Assembly: GCA_937935075.1 (NCBI GenBank)
Contig: CALGYB010000123.1
Coordinates: 1-57,754 of the forward strand
DNA from: an uncultured Roseiflexus sp.
Lineage (GTDB): Bacteria; Chloroflexota; Chloroflexia; Chloroflexales; Roseiflexaceae
Length of the DNA: 57,754 nucleotides
Reading direction: 5' to 3'
The translations under genes and the position numbers were made by a program. Under the pieces are notes generated by a model that had not been told where the DNA came from, did no database searches, and was given only the letters and a program-made list of their open reading frames with translations. This document shows, one piece after another, positions 25,978-34,748 of the stretch; position 1 is the first letter of the stretch; each line of letters begins with the position of its first letter.

Positions 25978-26520
25978 ATGTTGGATTGCGATGAAGCCCG
26001 CACGTTGCTGGCGCTTCACACAGAGCCAGAGATTAATGATCCGGCGCTGCACGATCACCTCGCTGAGTGCCCGCTGTGCGCCATCTATCACCGGCGCAAC
26101 CGGATCATCGATGCGGCGCTGCGCGAAGAACTCCGCTGGGAGCCTCCCTCCGTGCTGACGGCGCAATTGATGGCAATTGCGTTGCAGGCGTCTCATCTCA
26201 CCTCTGTATCGCGCCCGCGTCGCTGGTACATTATCACCATTTACAGCCTGACAGCCGTGGTCATGGCTGTCTCTCTGGCAGTTGCATGGACCTATGGCGG
26301 CAGTTTGTTGATGCAGGTCGGTCTGAGCAATGCGCTGGCATGGGTATTCGACATACCGGCGCAGTGGCTGGCGCAGGTGATACAAACACAGCCTGACTCG
26401 CAGCGGTTAATTGAGTTTGCGCTGCGCGTACGCGATCAATTGCTCTGGCTGCTGCTGGCGGCTATTTTGTGGGCGCTGTTCGACCGCGCGCCGCAATCGT
26501 CGCTTGCCAGAACCGAATAG
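25978..26520 (+). CDS. zf-HC2 anti-sigma factor, membrane-bound
   Basis: 180 residues. Residues 1-40 carry LDCDEARTLLALHTE and HDHLAECPLCAIYHRRN, the H-x3-C-x2-C zinc site of class I anti-sigma factors. One membrane segment (IITIYSLTAVVMAVSLAVAW) and further hydrophobic C-terminal stretches (LLWLLLAAILWALF) place it in the membrane. It would hold the ECF sigma factor until a signal arrives. It starts 5 nt after the sigma gene. The zinc-finger N-terminus closely resembles that of the LCP fusion protein at 11732. Confidence 0.88.
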   Translation: MLDCDEARTLLALHTEPEINDPALHDHLAECPLCAIYHRRNRIIDAALREELRWEPPSVLTAQLMAIALQASHLTSVSRPRRWYIITIYSLTAVVMAVSLAVAWTYGGSLLMQVGLSNALAWVFDIPAQWLAQVIQTQPDSQRLIEFALRVRDQLLWLLLAAILWALFDRAPQSSLARTE

Positions 26521-26572
26521 CACGACGACGCGGTGAGCCTGTCGAACCGCGCAATCCCGTTTGAGAACGAAG

Positions 26573-26609
26573 CGCCGGAATGCAGAGGTCATCGCGCATT
26601 CCGGCGTTT
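26573..26609 (+). terminator. terminator-like hairpin after the sigma/anti-sigma operon
   Basis: CGCCGGAATGC (26573-26583) pairs with GCATTCCGGCG (26596-26606) over a 12-nt loop, followed by TTT. It lies 53 nt after the anti-sigma stop. A short TGAGCCTGTCGAACC repeat (26534-26548) precedes it. Confidence 0.6.
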
Positions 26610-26729
26610 GTGCATAGTGTGCGACGGCAACGCACATCAACGGCGAGTTGTGCTCGTGTCTGTAGCACAAACGGTTGGCGAGTCGCTCACATCAGAATAG
26701 GCGACATGCCACTCCACGCTGCTCCACGC

Positions 26730-27196
26730 TCACCACGCGCTCCCACAGCCGCTCAGCATCAGTCCGGCCCACATCCCATGCGGCGATTTGTCGCCACGCA
26801 CCGTCCGCGCTCGCATCCGCCCGATTGCACGCTCCGTCCGATGATTGGGCTTCGGCGCGCCCTCCGCCCGCTGAAACGCGCCAACCTCTTCCCAGTCCTC
26901 ACGCAAGCGGCGCGCCATATCGCGCAAACGCGCCAGGTCCGCGATCCCTTTTCCCCCTGCCGTCCAGGAAGCTGCCGCCAGACCTCGAACAACCGTCGCT
27001 CGCCATCCGCAGCCGGTTCATTCACCGCCGGCTGCGTTTCTTCCGCCGCCCACCGCCATCGCTCAGGCGCGCGCCGCCTCAGATCGTTCAGCCGTCGCCT
27101 CACCCGGCGCGGCACGTAAAACCGGGCAACATCGGTATTCGTCGTAAGAAGCCAATCTTCTGGTGGAATGCAGTAAAAAGGCGTATGTTCATCGAC
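26730..27196 (-). pseudogene. frameshifted gene of unknown function
   Basis: One reading frame runs from 27196 (PFYCIPPEDWLLTTNTDVARF, then VPRRVRRRLNDLRRRAPERW) to about 26955. A second frame takes up sensibly from there (GGKGIADLARLRDMARRLREDW ... GDKSPHGMWAGLMLSG) to the stop at 26730. The switch lies in a run of G and A on the minus strand (CAGGGGGAAAAGGG), a usual place for a one-base slip. There is no ATG at the front, only a GTG inside. I do not recognise the family. It sits directly behind an attC-like site, so it may be an old cassette. Confidence 0.45.
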
Positions 27197-27223
27197 CTAC
27201 ACCTTGATAGAAGAGATGAAGCG

Positions 27224-27284
27224 GCATAACGGCATCGAGCTCAGCCGCAGCGAGGGAGCAGTCGGCTGCAAGCGCTTGTTAGCC
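27224..27284 (-). repeat. attC-like recombination site 1
   Basis: Read on the minus strand it begins GGCTAACAAGCGC and ends GCCGTTATGC, with inner pairing arms CAGCCGAC-type and GCGGCTG, an imperfect palindrome of 61 nt. The left end matches the usual start of an integron attC (RYYYAAC, one mismatch) and the right end the GTTRRRY core (one mismatch). The vapC stop codon TAA lies within the first box, as in many gene cassettes. Confidence 0.6.
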
Positions 27285-27707
27285 AGCGCTTTTGATGGGG
27301 TACTCCAAAAATTGTCGCGGTGTCATAATCGCTATCCCACGAAACGGATGTAAAACCAACAAGTCTTGGTCGCCGCTCACAATACAAGTTGCTCTACCGT
27401 TTACCGCCAGTTCCAGAAATTTGTCATCGTTGGGATCACGACACGTCGTTACACGCTCCACAATATCTACCAAAATGCCATACCTAACAAAAGCAATCAA
27501 GAATTCCATTCGCTCTTCTTCTGTCACATACCTTTCAAAGCCTTTGCGTCGCAAGATATCATTCAACTCTTCAACCGTCGCATGTGAGATAAGGAACTTT
27601 CCCACCTGTATTGCCTTGTCAAAAGCTTGCCGAGCGACAGAATGTTTCAAGAGGAGCGCACTGATAACGACATTGGTGTCAAGAACAAAGTGCGGTTCAT
27701 TCGGCAT
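27279..27707 (-). CDS. PIN-domain ribonuclease toxin (VapC-like, PIN_3)
   Basis: 142 residues. FVLDTNVVISALLLK carries the first catalytic Asp, ISHATVEELNDILRR the conserved Glu, and DPNDDKFLELAVNGRATCIVSGDQDLL the second acidic cluster (D..D and SGDxDLL). Such proteins cut RNA in the cytoplasm and are held by a partner antitoxin. It overlaps the antitoxin gene by 11 nt. Codon use and lower GC than neighbours suggest transfer, and its stop codon lies in the attC-like site, which fits a cassette gene. Confidence 0.9.
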   Translation of the reverse strand: MPNEPHFVLDTNVVISALLLKHSVARQAFDKAIQVGKFLISHATVEELNDILRRKGFERYVTEEERMEFLIAFVRYGILVDIVERVTTCRDPNDDKFLELAVNGRATCIVSGDQDLLVLHPFRGIAIMTPRQFLEYPIKSAG

Positions 27708-27921
27708 TGAGCAAAGACTCCAGTATCTCAGGAGTTAAGCCGCGCTCCTGTGCTTTTTGACTGATTTCATCCATGATAACTTGAAGGGGGCGTTGTGATA
27801 CGATGAGGTCACGTAACCAAAGATTGAGTAACAACTGAAGCTTTCTTCGCAGCTCAGCAGGAGCTTGACTATAAAGTCTGGCTGTATCTACATCCAACGG
27901 AATGGTAATCGTAGTGGTCAT
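27697..27921 (-). CDS. antitoxin of the PIN-domain toxin
   Basis: 74 residues from ATG 27921, which has GGAGAT nine bases upstream. The N-terminal TTTITIPLDVDTARLYSQAPAELRRKLQLLLNLWLRDL looks like a short beta strand followed by helices, the usual ribbon-helix-helix style of VapB-like partners. The C-terminal half (MDEISQKAQERGLTPEILESLLNAE) would wrap the toxin. It precedes and overlaps the toxin gene, the standard order, and the pair probably represses its own promoter. Confidence 0.8.
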   Translation of the reverse strand: MTTTITIPLDVDTARLYSQAPAELRRKLQLLLNLWLRDLIVSQRPLQVIMDEISQKAQERGLTPEILESLLNAE

Positions 27922-27973
27922 TTCATATCTCCAGATTGGAATCATACTACACTTGGCTTGTTTTGATCGTGCT

Positions 27974-28041
27974 GGCTAACGGCTCGCGCTTCAGCCGCTG
28001 CGTGGAGCGAGAGAGCAGTCGGCTGCAAGCGCTTGTTGGGC
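27974..28041 (-). repeat. attC-like recombination site 2
   Basis: 68 nt. On the minus strand it begins GCCCAACAAGCGCTTGCAG (a perfect RYYYAAC box) and ends GCGAGCCGTTAGCC. The inner arms CAGCCGACTG and CAGCGGCTG pair, giving the imperfect palindrome typical of attC sites. Its first 26 bases on the minus strand are almost the same as those of site 1. It stands 25 nt behind the stop of the RelE-like gene. Confidence 0.65.
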
Positions 28042-28066
28042 AGGCGTGTTTGATGATGTGCTACGC

Positions 28067-28330
28067 TCACTTGAGAAGACGATCGTACTCGTCGTGAGTG
28101 CCAATCCAAAACCAAGTCACGGTATCCGCTTGGAGTAATCCAAGCGCTCTGTATCCTAAGCCAATCCGAACCGAATAAAGCGGTTGGTTTGCCTTCACTT
28201 GTTTGAAGAAAAGACTTGGATATGCTGGATTGTCTCGCCATAGCTTGTAGGCTTGCCGTGCGCGCTGGCGAATCTCTGGGGGCAAAGCCCAATAATGCTT
28301 CCAGAAGGACTCGGCCGTTTGCGACTTCAT
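28067..28330 (-). CDS. RelE/ParE-superfamily toxin
   Basis: 87 residues. ALPPEIRQRARQAYKLWRDNPAYPSLFFKQV, YSVRIGLGYRALGLL and a C-terminal WFWIGTHDEYDRLL are the usual marks of a small RelE/ParE-like toxin, whose His-Asp-Glu-Tyr end is well conserved in this branch. Members cut mRNA on the ribosome or poison gyrase; which applies here is not clear. Its start overlaps the stop of the upstream antitoxin gene by 4 nt (ATGA). Confidence 0.85.
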   Translation of the reverse strand: MKSQTAESFWKHYWALPPEIRQRARQAYKLWRDNPAYPSLFFKQVKANQPLYSVRIGLGYRALGLLQADTVTWFWIGTHDEYDRLLK

Positions 28331-28632
28331 TGGTGTTCAATGAACTCGCCGTGTTCATCGAACATCGGCAATGTCTTGCCGGCGTTGATTTCGGTTTCCA
28401 CCGCTGCTAACAGTGCAGCAAGTTTGTCGTCGCTCGTCGCAGCGAATTGGGCGTCCCAGAGCGCTTCATCCGCCGCGATTTCTTCAAACGTTTCTTCTGT
28501 GGGCAGGGGATGTGTTTGAAGGAAGCGCGCGAATTGATAGAGTTGCATTGTGCGCGCCAGTGGCATAGCTGTAGCGATGTCAGCAATGGCTTTCACCAAA
28601 TCGGCTTGGGTCTGCTGTATTTTCGTTGCCAT
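28327..28632 (-). CDS. antitoxin partner of the RelE/ParE-like toxin
   Basis: 101 residues from ATG 28632 (GGAGCGAGAG upstream). No DNA-binding motif is obvious. The protein is helical with an acidic second half (TEETFEEIAADEALWDAQF, DDKLAALLAAVETEINAGKT), as expected for a segment that wraps a basic toxin. The role is taken mainly from gene order, the 4-nt overlap and the identity of the next gene. Confidence 0.7.
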   Translation of the reverse strand: MATKIQQTQADLVKAIADIATAMPLARTMQLYQFARFLQTHPLPTEETFEEIAADEALWDAQFAATSDDKLAALLAAVETEINAGKTLPMFDEHGEFIEHQ

Positions 28633-28684
28633 TTCTCTCGCTCCACGTAATAATTCTACCACGCGCTTTCTGCGCGTTTGCGAT

Positions 28685-28698
28685 CACGCCTGCCCAAC
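28685..28698 (-). repeat. cassette boundary box, inverted copy of the attC 2 start
   Basis: On the minus strand GTTGGGCAGGCGTG, an exact reverse complement of 28035-28048. GTTGGGC fits the GTTRRRY core of an integron recombination point. It lies 53 nt before the antitoxin ATG and so would mark the 5' edge of the cassette that ends at attC-like site 2. No attI or integrase is seen beyond it. 28699-28932 holds short C/T-rich runs and an inverted repeat CGCCTAAAC/GTTTAGGCG (28831-28839, 28867-28875) but no gene. Confidence 0.5.
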
Positions 28699-28932
28699 TT
28701 TTGAGTAGAAGGATACCTATCCGTCTCTTCTGAGCATAGACCCAACGCCATCCTCCTCCCCCCTATGGCGGTTGAGACGGATACGCATCTGTCTCTCTCC
28801 CTCCCCTGGCATGATGGACGGCCAGACGCCCGCCTAAACCTGCCCAAGAAAAACAAACGTGCTCTAGTTTAGGCGATACAAGCGAGGGAGAGAGGTCCCT
28901 TGCTGTCTTCAATAGAAGGTTTCAGACCCACG

Positions 28933-29460
28933 CTAGAACGGCAGGTCATCCTCATTTTCGACCGGTTGCGGCATATTGCGACCGGGGACGCGAGACGCGC
29001 CTGCCCGTGCGGGACCGTTGGAGATCGCCTCGGATGGAGCGCCGGGCGCCGGGGTGCGGCGCGGAACGCTGCCGACCGCATGCATATCCAGATCGTCGGC
29101 TTCGACCGGTGGAACGCGATCGCCCTTGGGAGTCAGGATGATCATATCCTGCGCGACAACTTCGGTCATGTAGCGCTTCTCGCCAGTGTTGCGATCCTCC
29201 CAGCTGCGCGTCTGTAACCGCCCTTCGACGTAGACGCGCGTTCCTTTCTTTAGATACTCGTTGCAGATTTCTGCCAGTTTATCCCACGCGACAATCCGAA
29301 ACCATTCCGTGTCGTCGTGCTGAACGCCATCCCCCGACTTCCAGGAACGATTCGACGCAACGCGAAATGTTGTGACAGCGCTGCCCTGCGGGGTGAAGCG
29401 CATCTCCGGGTCCGCTCCCAGGTGACCGGTGAGCATCACCTTGTTCAGATCTCTGGCCAT
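28933..29460 (-). CDS. ssb: single-stranded DNA-binding protein
   Basis: 175 residues. The OB fold (residues 1-110) starts [21 protein letters not shown] and contains [36 protein letters not shown] flexible Pro/Ala/Arg-rich linker follows, and the acidic tail ends ENEDDLPF, the hook that binds partner proteins. It coats single-stranded DNA in replication and repair. GAAGAGGAGGC before ATG 29460 fixes the start. Monocistronic, with a near-consensus promoter 87 nt upstream. Confidence 0.97.
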   Translation of the reverse strand: MARDLNKVMLTGHLGADPEMRFTPQGSAVTTFRVASNRSWKSGDGVQHDDTEWFRIVAWDKLAEICNEYLKKGTRVYVEGRLQTRSWEDRNTGEKRYMTEVVAQDMIILTPKGDRVPPVEADDLDMHAVGSVPRRTPAPGAPSEAISNGPARAGASRVPGRNMPQPVENEDDLPF

Positions 29461-29554
29461 AAAAGCCTCCTCTTCCCGACTGTACTGATGTCGTCCCACC
29501 AGGACCTTCGCCCATCCGAAGCGCCCCGGATACCGGCACACTGCCGATGTGTCG

Positions 29555-29583
29555 AGTGTAGCATGCATGTTCCATTCTGTCAA
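29555..29583 (-). promoter_or_regulatory. ssb promoter
   Basis: On the minus strand TTGACA (29583-29578), 17 bp, TACACT (29560-29555). The -35 is perfect. Transcription would start near 29548, leaving a leader of about 87 nt. Confidence 0.7.
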
Positions 29584-29657
29584 GCACAAATTTTCTTTAT
29601 GCCTGGTCGTAGATCGCACCAGTACGAATGGGTGTCTGGCGCTTCGGGCAGTGTGTC

Positions 29658-29666
29658 TGCTATAAT
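29658..29666 (+). promoter_or_regulatory. extended -10 promoter for the glycosyltransferase operon
   Basis: TGCTATAAT, an extended -10 element with a perfect TATAAT (29661-29666). No good -35 is present, which is usual for this type. It reads toward the gene at 29732, diverging from ssb. Confidence 0.5.
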
Positions 29667-29731
29667 ACCACGTATCTGCGGCGCTTCTGTCGCGATCGTG
29701 TGACGGCATCAGACGGCGAAAACTGGCGGCG

Positions 29732-31864
29732 ATGAATATTCTGGTTGTGCTGACCTATTATTACCCCCACTGGACAGGCCTGACCGTTCATGCAGTGCGG
29801 GTGGCGGAGCGCCTGGCGGAGCGGGGTCATCGGGTAACGGTGCTGACGACCAGACACAACCTCGACCTGGCGCGGGATGAGATGGTCAACGGCGTGCGCG
29901 TGGTCCGTCTCTGGCCCATCGCTCGCTTCAGTCGCGGGATGATCACTCCGGCGTTTCCCTGGGCGGTGGCACAACTCATCGCCGAGCATGATGTCGTACA
30001 GATCCATACGCCCCTCCCTGAAGCGCCGCTGGTAGCGGTGCTGTGCCGCGCGCTCGGTCGCCCCCTTCTGATGACGCATCACGGCGACGTGGTCATGCCC
30101 GATAGTCCGGCGGAAAAACTCGTCGAGCGCGCTGCGTTCCATATTCTCCGCTTTGCGGCAACGCTGGCAGATGGCATTACCTCATACAGCGAAGATTATG
30201 CTCGCCATTCGCCATTGCTCTGGCCCTTCCGCGACAAACTGGCCTGCATCTATCCGCCGGTGGAGTTTCCCGAGCCGGATCCGGTCGCTGCCGCCGCCTG
30301 GAAGCGCGACCTGGGACTTTCAGGGAAGCGCCTGATCGGTTTTGCCGGTCGCTGGGTGAGCGAAAAAGGGTTCGATGATCTGCTGCGGGCATTGCCCCTC
30401 ATCCGCGCTGAATTGCCCGAAGCGCACCTGGTTTTCGCCGGTGAACGCAATGTCGTCTACGACGATTTCTATCGCGTGTGCCAGCCGCTGATCGAAGCGC
30501 AGCAGGAACATATCACATTCCTGGGTCTGATCCGGGATCGCCGGCAACTGGCGCAGTTCTACGCCATGCTCGATCTGTTCGTGCTGCCCAGCCATACCGA
30601 TATGATGGCGCTGACGCAGGTCGAGGCGATGCTCTGCGGTACGCCGGTCGTGGCAACGGATATTCCCGGCGCGCGCGTGGTGGTGCGCGAGACTGGCTTC
30701 GGGCGCCTGGCGCCGCCGTACAATCCGCCTGCTCTGGCGCAGGTGATCCTCGAAACGCTGCGCGACCGTGAACGTTATCGTCCAAACCCGGCTGGCGTTC
30801 GCCGCATCTTCAACACCCAACAGACGATTGATGCGTATGAGCGTTTGCTCGATCAGTTGGTGCGCACGCGAAGCCGCACGCACCTCGCCGCACGTGCAAG
30901 CCGGCGCCTGGTGCGCAGCACCCTCCATGTTATTGCGGCCGCGCCGGTCACGGCGACAACAACCATGCTGGCATCATCCGTTCCCTCCACCATTGATACG
31001 CCTCGCCGCGGGTCACTGTCCGATGAAGATCGGGCGATGCTCGAACGCCTGCTGCGCAATGAGGCGGATATGGCCTACCGCCGTCGCGCCGTTACCTTGC
31101 TCGACTACCTCGAACTTCGCGATGGTGAAACAGTGCTCGATTGCGGCTGCGGCATGGGCGTCTATTTGATGTTCATGGGGCGGCTGCGGCGGTTGAACAT
31201 GGTCGGCGTCGATGGCGATACGGACCGCCTGCGCTGGGCGGAACGCGAACATGTGCCGGCCAGCCTGTTGAATGTCGATATTCATCGGTTGCCGTTTGCG
31301 GAGCATAGCTTCGACAAGGTGTTGATGTCCGAGGTGCTCGAACATCTTGCCGATGATCGCGGCGCGCTGCGCGAGATCTTTCGCGTGCTCAAACCCGGCG
31401 GCATTCTGGCGCTCAGCGTGCCGCACGCGAATTATCCGTTCTGGTGGGACCCGATCAACAAAACCATCGAAGCGCTTGGCGGGCGCCCTATCCAGAGCGC
31501 CGGACCAATCGCCGGTCTGTGGAGCAACCACTGGCGCCTGTATCGCCCGGAAACCCTGCGCGATGTGGTGTCGGGCGCCGGGTTCGCTATCGAGACGCTT
31601 GAAGAGCAGACCCACTATGCGTTTCCATTTATTCACTTCATCGTGTATGGCATTGGGAAGCCGTTGATCGAGAAGAACCTGCTGCCGCGCCGCTTCCGCG
31701 ACAGCGCCGACCGCTTCCGCGGCGAACGCAACAGCGGTAGTCTGCTCAACCCGATCAACCTGGGGGTGCAGTTGTTCCGCCGGGTGGACGCGCGCAATGA
31801 TCATCTGCGCGGTGATGAGAAAACATTCGTCAGCATTGTGCTCAAAGCGCGAAAGCCTGTCTGA
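29732..31864 (+). CDS. fusion of a GT4 glycosyltransferase and a SAM-dependent methyltransferase
   Basis: 710 residues. Residues 1-380 form a GT-B glycosyltransferase of family 4 ([51 protein letters not shown], and the E-x7-E region [17 protein letters not shown]). After a Ser/Thr-rich linker (about 385-430) comes a class I methyltransferase with [16 protein letters not shown] (SAM motif I), [22 protein letters not shown] and [14 protein letters not shown]. It would add a sugar and methylate the same or a later product, probably a cell-surface glycan or glycolipid. The next gene is a GT39-like membrane transferase 30 nt away. Confidence 0.9.
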   Translation: MNILVVLTYYYPHWTGLTVHAVRVAERLAERGHRVTVLTTRHNLDLARDEMVNGVRVVRLWPIARFSRGMITPAFPWAVAQLIAEHDVVQIHTPLPEAPLVAVLCRALGRPLLMTHHGDVVMPDSPAEKLVERAAFHILRFAATLADGITSYSEDYARHSPLLWPFRDKLACIYPPVEFPEPDPVAAAAWKRDLGLSGKRLIGFAGRWVSEKGFDDLLRALPLIRAELPEAHLVFAGERNVVYDDFYRVCQPLIEAQQEHITFLGLIRDRRQLAQFYAMLDLFVLPSHTDMMALTQVEAMLCGTPVVATDIPGARVVVRETGFGRLAPPYNPPALAQVILETLRDRERYRPNPAGVRRIFNTQQTIDAYERLLDQLVRTRSRTHLAARASRRLVRSTLHVIAAAPVTATTTMLASSVPSTIDTPRRGSLSDEDRAMLERLLRNEADMAYRRRAVTLLDYLELRDGETVLDCGCGMGVYLMFMGRLRRLNMVGVDGDTDRLRWAEREHVPASLLNVDIHRLPFAEHSFDKVLMSEVLEHLADDRGALREIFRVLKPGGILALSVPHANYPFWWDPINKTIEALGGRPIQSAGPIAGLWSNHWRLYRPETLRDVVSGAGFAIETLEEQTHYAFPFIHFIVYGIGKPLIEKNLLPRRFRDSADRFRGERNSGSLLNPINLGVQLFRRVDARNDHLRGDEKTFVSIVLKARKPV

Positions 31865-31894
31865 ACCGCACGTCGCGTGTATGCCGGATTGTTC

Positions 31895-33955
31895 ATGAAA
31901 AGCGTCGCACCGACACCGCCAACTGTCGAAGACGAGGACATCACCTCAGAAAACGGTTCGCCTTCTACGGAAGCCGTAGACTCTCTCACCGACTCACAAC
32001 CGCGTTCGTATGCCGGCGCCAACCTGTTGACGTTGCTCCTGGCAACCCTCGCTCTGGCGTGGATCGGTCAGACGTTCCTGATGAGCACGCCGCCGAATCT
32101 TGCGGCAGGAGTTGTGCTGCTGACGCTTGCCGGTGTGACATTCGTTGTGCTGGGCGCGTGGACGCCCAAACGGACAACGGTCGAGGACCCCGACGCCACG
32201 CCACGGTTTGTTGTGTGGCTGGATCGCCTTCCGCCGTTTTACCCGTTGTTCTTCCTGGCGCTCGTGAGTAGCGGCATCGCATTCTGGTGCACGGCGACGC
32301 CTGCACTGCGCCCCTTGCCGGCGCTGATCGCCTGGCTGGCGAGTATGGGTTTCTTTCTGGCAGGCGCGCGATTCCTCGATCATCACCGCGAACGCTCTTT
32401 TGAAGAAGTCCGCTGGGACCGCCGTGAACTGCTTGCGGTTGCGGCTCTGACCCTGTTCGCCCTCGCACTGCGTATTACTCTGATCGAAACTATCCCGCAG
32501 AACTTCGGCGGCGATGAGGGTGAGATGGGCATGGAGGCGCGCGGCGTATTGGAAGGACGCATCACGAATCCATTCGTCACCGGCTGGCTGTCGCATCCGA
32601 CGCTCTGGTTCTTCCTTCAGGCGCTCTCTTTGAGCGTTTTCGGCAACAATGTGTTCGGTCTGCGCATACTCTCGGCGCTGATCGGCACAGCCACCATTCC
32701 GCTGCTCTACCTGTTTGCGCGCCCGCTCTTCGGGCGCGGCGTCGCGTTCGGCGCAGCGGCCCTCCTCGCCGGTTTTCACTTTCATATCCACTTCAGCCGC
32801 CTGGGTGTCAACAATATCGTCGATCCGCTCCTGGCATTGTCCGCATTTATTGCATTCTTTGCCGGCATACGCCGATCGTCGCCCTTTGCCCTCGGATGGA
32901 CGGGGGTTATCTGTGGTGTGGCGCAGCATTTCTATATGGGCTCGCGGTTGACGCCGGTGTTGGTGGCCGTTCTTGTCGCTCACCTCGCCATCGCCGACTG
33001 GCGCCGCTTCCGCTGGCTGGCGCCACGCCTGCCTTTGATGGTCGTCGGATTTCTGCTGGGGTTTGGACCCCTGATCGCCCATTTCGTCGCCAACCCATCC
33101 GCGTTGACCGCCCGCCTGGCGATGGTCGGCGTGGTGCAGAGCGGTTGGCTGGAACAGAAACTGGCAGAAGGCGTTCCGCTGGCTCAGATCATCATCGATC
33201 AGACGCGCCAGAGTTTTGGCGCGTACACGTTCGTGCCCGATCGCAGCGCCTGGTACGATCCGAAAATTGCGCTGCTGGACTCGGTCTCCGCCGTCTTGCT
33301 GGTGCTGGGTGTGGCGCTGGCGCTGGTCAACTGGCGTCGTTCTGAGTGGTTTCTCCCGATTGCCTGGTTGACGGGCGCTGCGGTGCTGGGTGGCATGCTG
33401 CTGGTGAACACGCCTGAGAGTCCACGGTATGTCACAACTGCGCCTGCCCTCTGCCTGCTGGTGATGCTGGCGCTCCAGCGCATTGCAATGCTCACCGGGC
33501 AGGCGTTGCAATGGACGGATCGGCGGGCGTTGCTTTCTGCGGTCCTGGTTGTCCTGCTGGCGGCATGGAACCTGAACTTTTACTTCCGCGACTATATCCC
33601 GCGCCGCACATACGGCTGGACGAACACCGAAATCGTCACCAAACTGTCGCATTATGCGAACGCGCAACCGGCGCCGGTGTATCTCTACATGTTCACTCCG
33701 CCGCGCATTTTCTTCGGGAATGGAACCATCCGCTTCGTCGCTGCCGGCATTGAGGGTATAGACGTGAACGAACCGGTGACCGACCCGGCGCAGATCATGC
33801 CGCCGCCCGATGGAAAGCGTCCGCTCTTCATCTTCCTGCCCGAGCGCGAAGCGGAACTGGCACTGGTGCAGCAACGCTTCCCCGGCGGCACAGTCGAACG
33901 CTTTCAGGGAGAATGGGAGCCGGTCGTCCTGTTCATCGCTTATACGCCGCCCTGA
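31895..33955 (+). CDS. GT39/ArnT-like polytopic glycosyltransferase
   Basis: 686 residues. A polar N-terminus (about 40 residues) precedes some twelve membrane segments. The first large outer loop has FGGDEGEMGMEARGVLEG, where the acidic Asp-Glu pair is the catalytic site typical of PMT/ArnT enzymes. WLSHPTLWFFLQALSLSVFG and LRILSALIGTATIPLLY follow the family plan. The C-terminal 120 residues are a soluble outer domain. It would use a polyprenyl-phosphate sugar on the outside of the membrane, consistent with the DPM1-like GT2 protein at 10548. ATG 31895 is preferred to GTG 31877. Confidence 0.85.
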   Translation: MKSVAPTPPTVEDEDITSENGSPSTEAVDSLTDSQPRSYAGANLLTLLLATLALAWIGQTFLMSTPPNLAAGVVLLTLAGVTFVVLGAWTPKRTTVEDPDATPRFVVWLDRLPPFYPLFFLALVSSGIAFWCTATPALRPLPALIAWLASMGFFLAGARFLDHHRERSFEEVRWDRRELLAVAALTLFALALRITLIETIPQNFGGDEGEMGMEARGVLEGRITNPFVTGWLSHPTLWFFLQALSLSVFGNNVFGLRILSALIGTATIPLLYLFARPLFGRGVAFGAAALLAGFHFHIHFSRLGVNNIVDPLLALSAFIAFFAGIRRSSPFALGWTGVICGVAQHFYMGSRLTPVLVAVLVAHLAIADWRRFRWLAPRLPLMVVGFLLGFGPLIAHFVANPSALTARLAMVGVVQSGWLEQKLAEGVPLAQIIIDQTRQSFGAYTFVPDRSAWYDPKIALLDSVSAVLLVLGVALALVNWRRSEWFLPIAWLTGAAVLGGMLLVNTPESPRYVTTAPALCLLVMLALQRIAMLTGQALQWTDRRALLSAVLVVLLAAWNLNFYFRDYIPRRTYGWTNTEIVTKLSHYANAQPAPVYLYMFTPPRIFFGNGTIRFVAAGIEGIDVNEPVTDPAQIMPPPDGKRPLFIFLPEREAELALVQQRFPGGTVERFQGEWEPVVLFIAYTPP

Positions 33956-33976
33956 CGCACCGACAGGAGAGCGCCT

Positions 33977-34630
33977 GTGAGAAACGGACGTTTCCATATC
34001 ACCGTCGCCGGCAATATCGGCGTCGGCAAAAGCACATTGGTCGGCATTCTGGCGGAAGAATTCAACTGGCAGCCCTACTACGAACTGGTCGCCGATCACC
34101 CGTATCTGGAAGACTATTACCGCGACCCCGAACGCTGGGGATTTCATTCGCAGATCTGGTTTCTGACGCAGCGCTATCAGCAACACCTCGAGATTGCCGA
34201 TACGCCGATTTCGGTTTGCCAGGATCGCAGCATCTACGAAGACTACGAGGTCTTTGTCAAAGGGTTGCTGGAACAGAGCATCCTCAGCCACCGCGACTTT
34301 CGCACCTACCGGCAGTTGTTCCTGGCGCTGGTGCAGAGCATTGCGCCGCCAACGCTGCTGATCCATCTCCACGCCAGCGTGCCGACGCTGATCCGGCGCA
34401 TCAATGAACGCGACCGCCCTGTGGAGCGCGCCATTCCACCCGCGTATCTGGAACATCTGAACCGGCGCTACGACGAATGGTTGCGTCGCTTTGAATTGTG
34501 CCCGGTATTGCGCATCGAAACCGATGATCTCGATTTTGCCCACTCCGCCGCCGCACGGCGCGAAGTGGTCGAACTAGTTGCGCAGGCGCTGGGAGTGCGC
34601 GGTATGGTGCAGGAACGTTTCGTTCCATAA
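33977..34630 (+). CDS. deoxynucleoside kinase (deoxyadenosine/deoxyguanosine type)
   Basis: 217 residues. P-loop GNIGVGKSTL at residues 12-21, the substrate-side Glu in YYELVADHPYLEDYY, the DRS motif in VCQDRSIYEDYEVF, and the lid RRINERDRPVERAIPPAYLEHL. This is the plan of the dNK/dGK/dAK family that salvages deoxynucleosides. GTG start with CAGGAGAGCG upstream. It follows the GT39 gene by 21 nt, probably in the same transcript although functionally unrelated. Confidence 0.92.
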   Translation: MRNGRFHITVAGNIGVGKSTLVGILAEEFNWQPYYELVADHPYLEDYYRDPERWGFHSQIWFLTQRYQQHLEIADTPISVCQDRSIYEDYEVFVKGLLEQSILSHRDFRTYRQLFLALVQSIAPPTLLIHLHASVPTLIRRINERDRPVERAIPPAYLEHLNRRYDEWLRRFELCPVLRIETDDLDFAHSAAARREVVELVAQALGVRGMVQERFVP

Positions 34631-34748
34631 GCGCAGATTGTAATCATTCCCTCATCCTGTTCTGGTTTACGCTGCCGGTATAATGTTTTCGAGCCGCCTG
34701 CTTAGTGGAAAGGCGGTCGACTCGATAAGTCTCGGCAAGGCAGCGCAC

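Noticed and set aside
28831-28875. CGCCTAAAC/GTTTAGGCG inverted repeat as a third attC or ssb terminator
   Set aside because: Inner arms do not pair, end boxes do not fit GTTRRRY, and there is no T-run on the ssb side.
31994-34543. 849-codon minus-strand frame opposite the GT39 and kinase genes
   Set aside because: Both plus-strand genes are clear family members; the opposite frame is polar low-complexity sequence.
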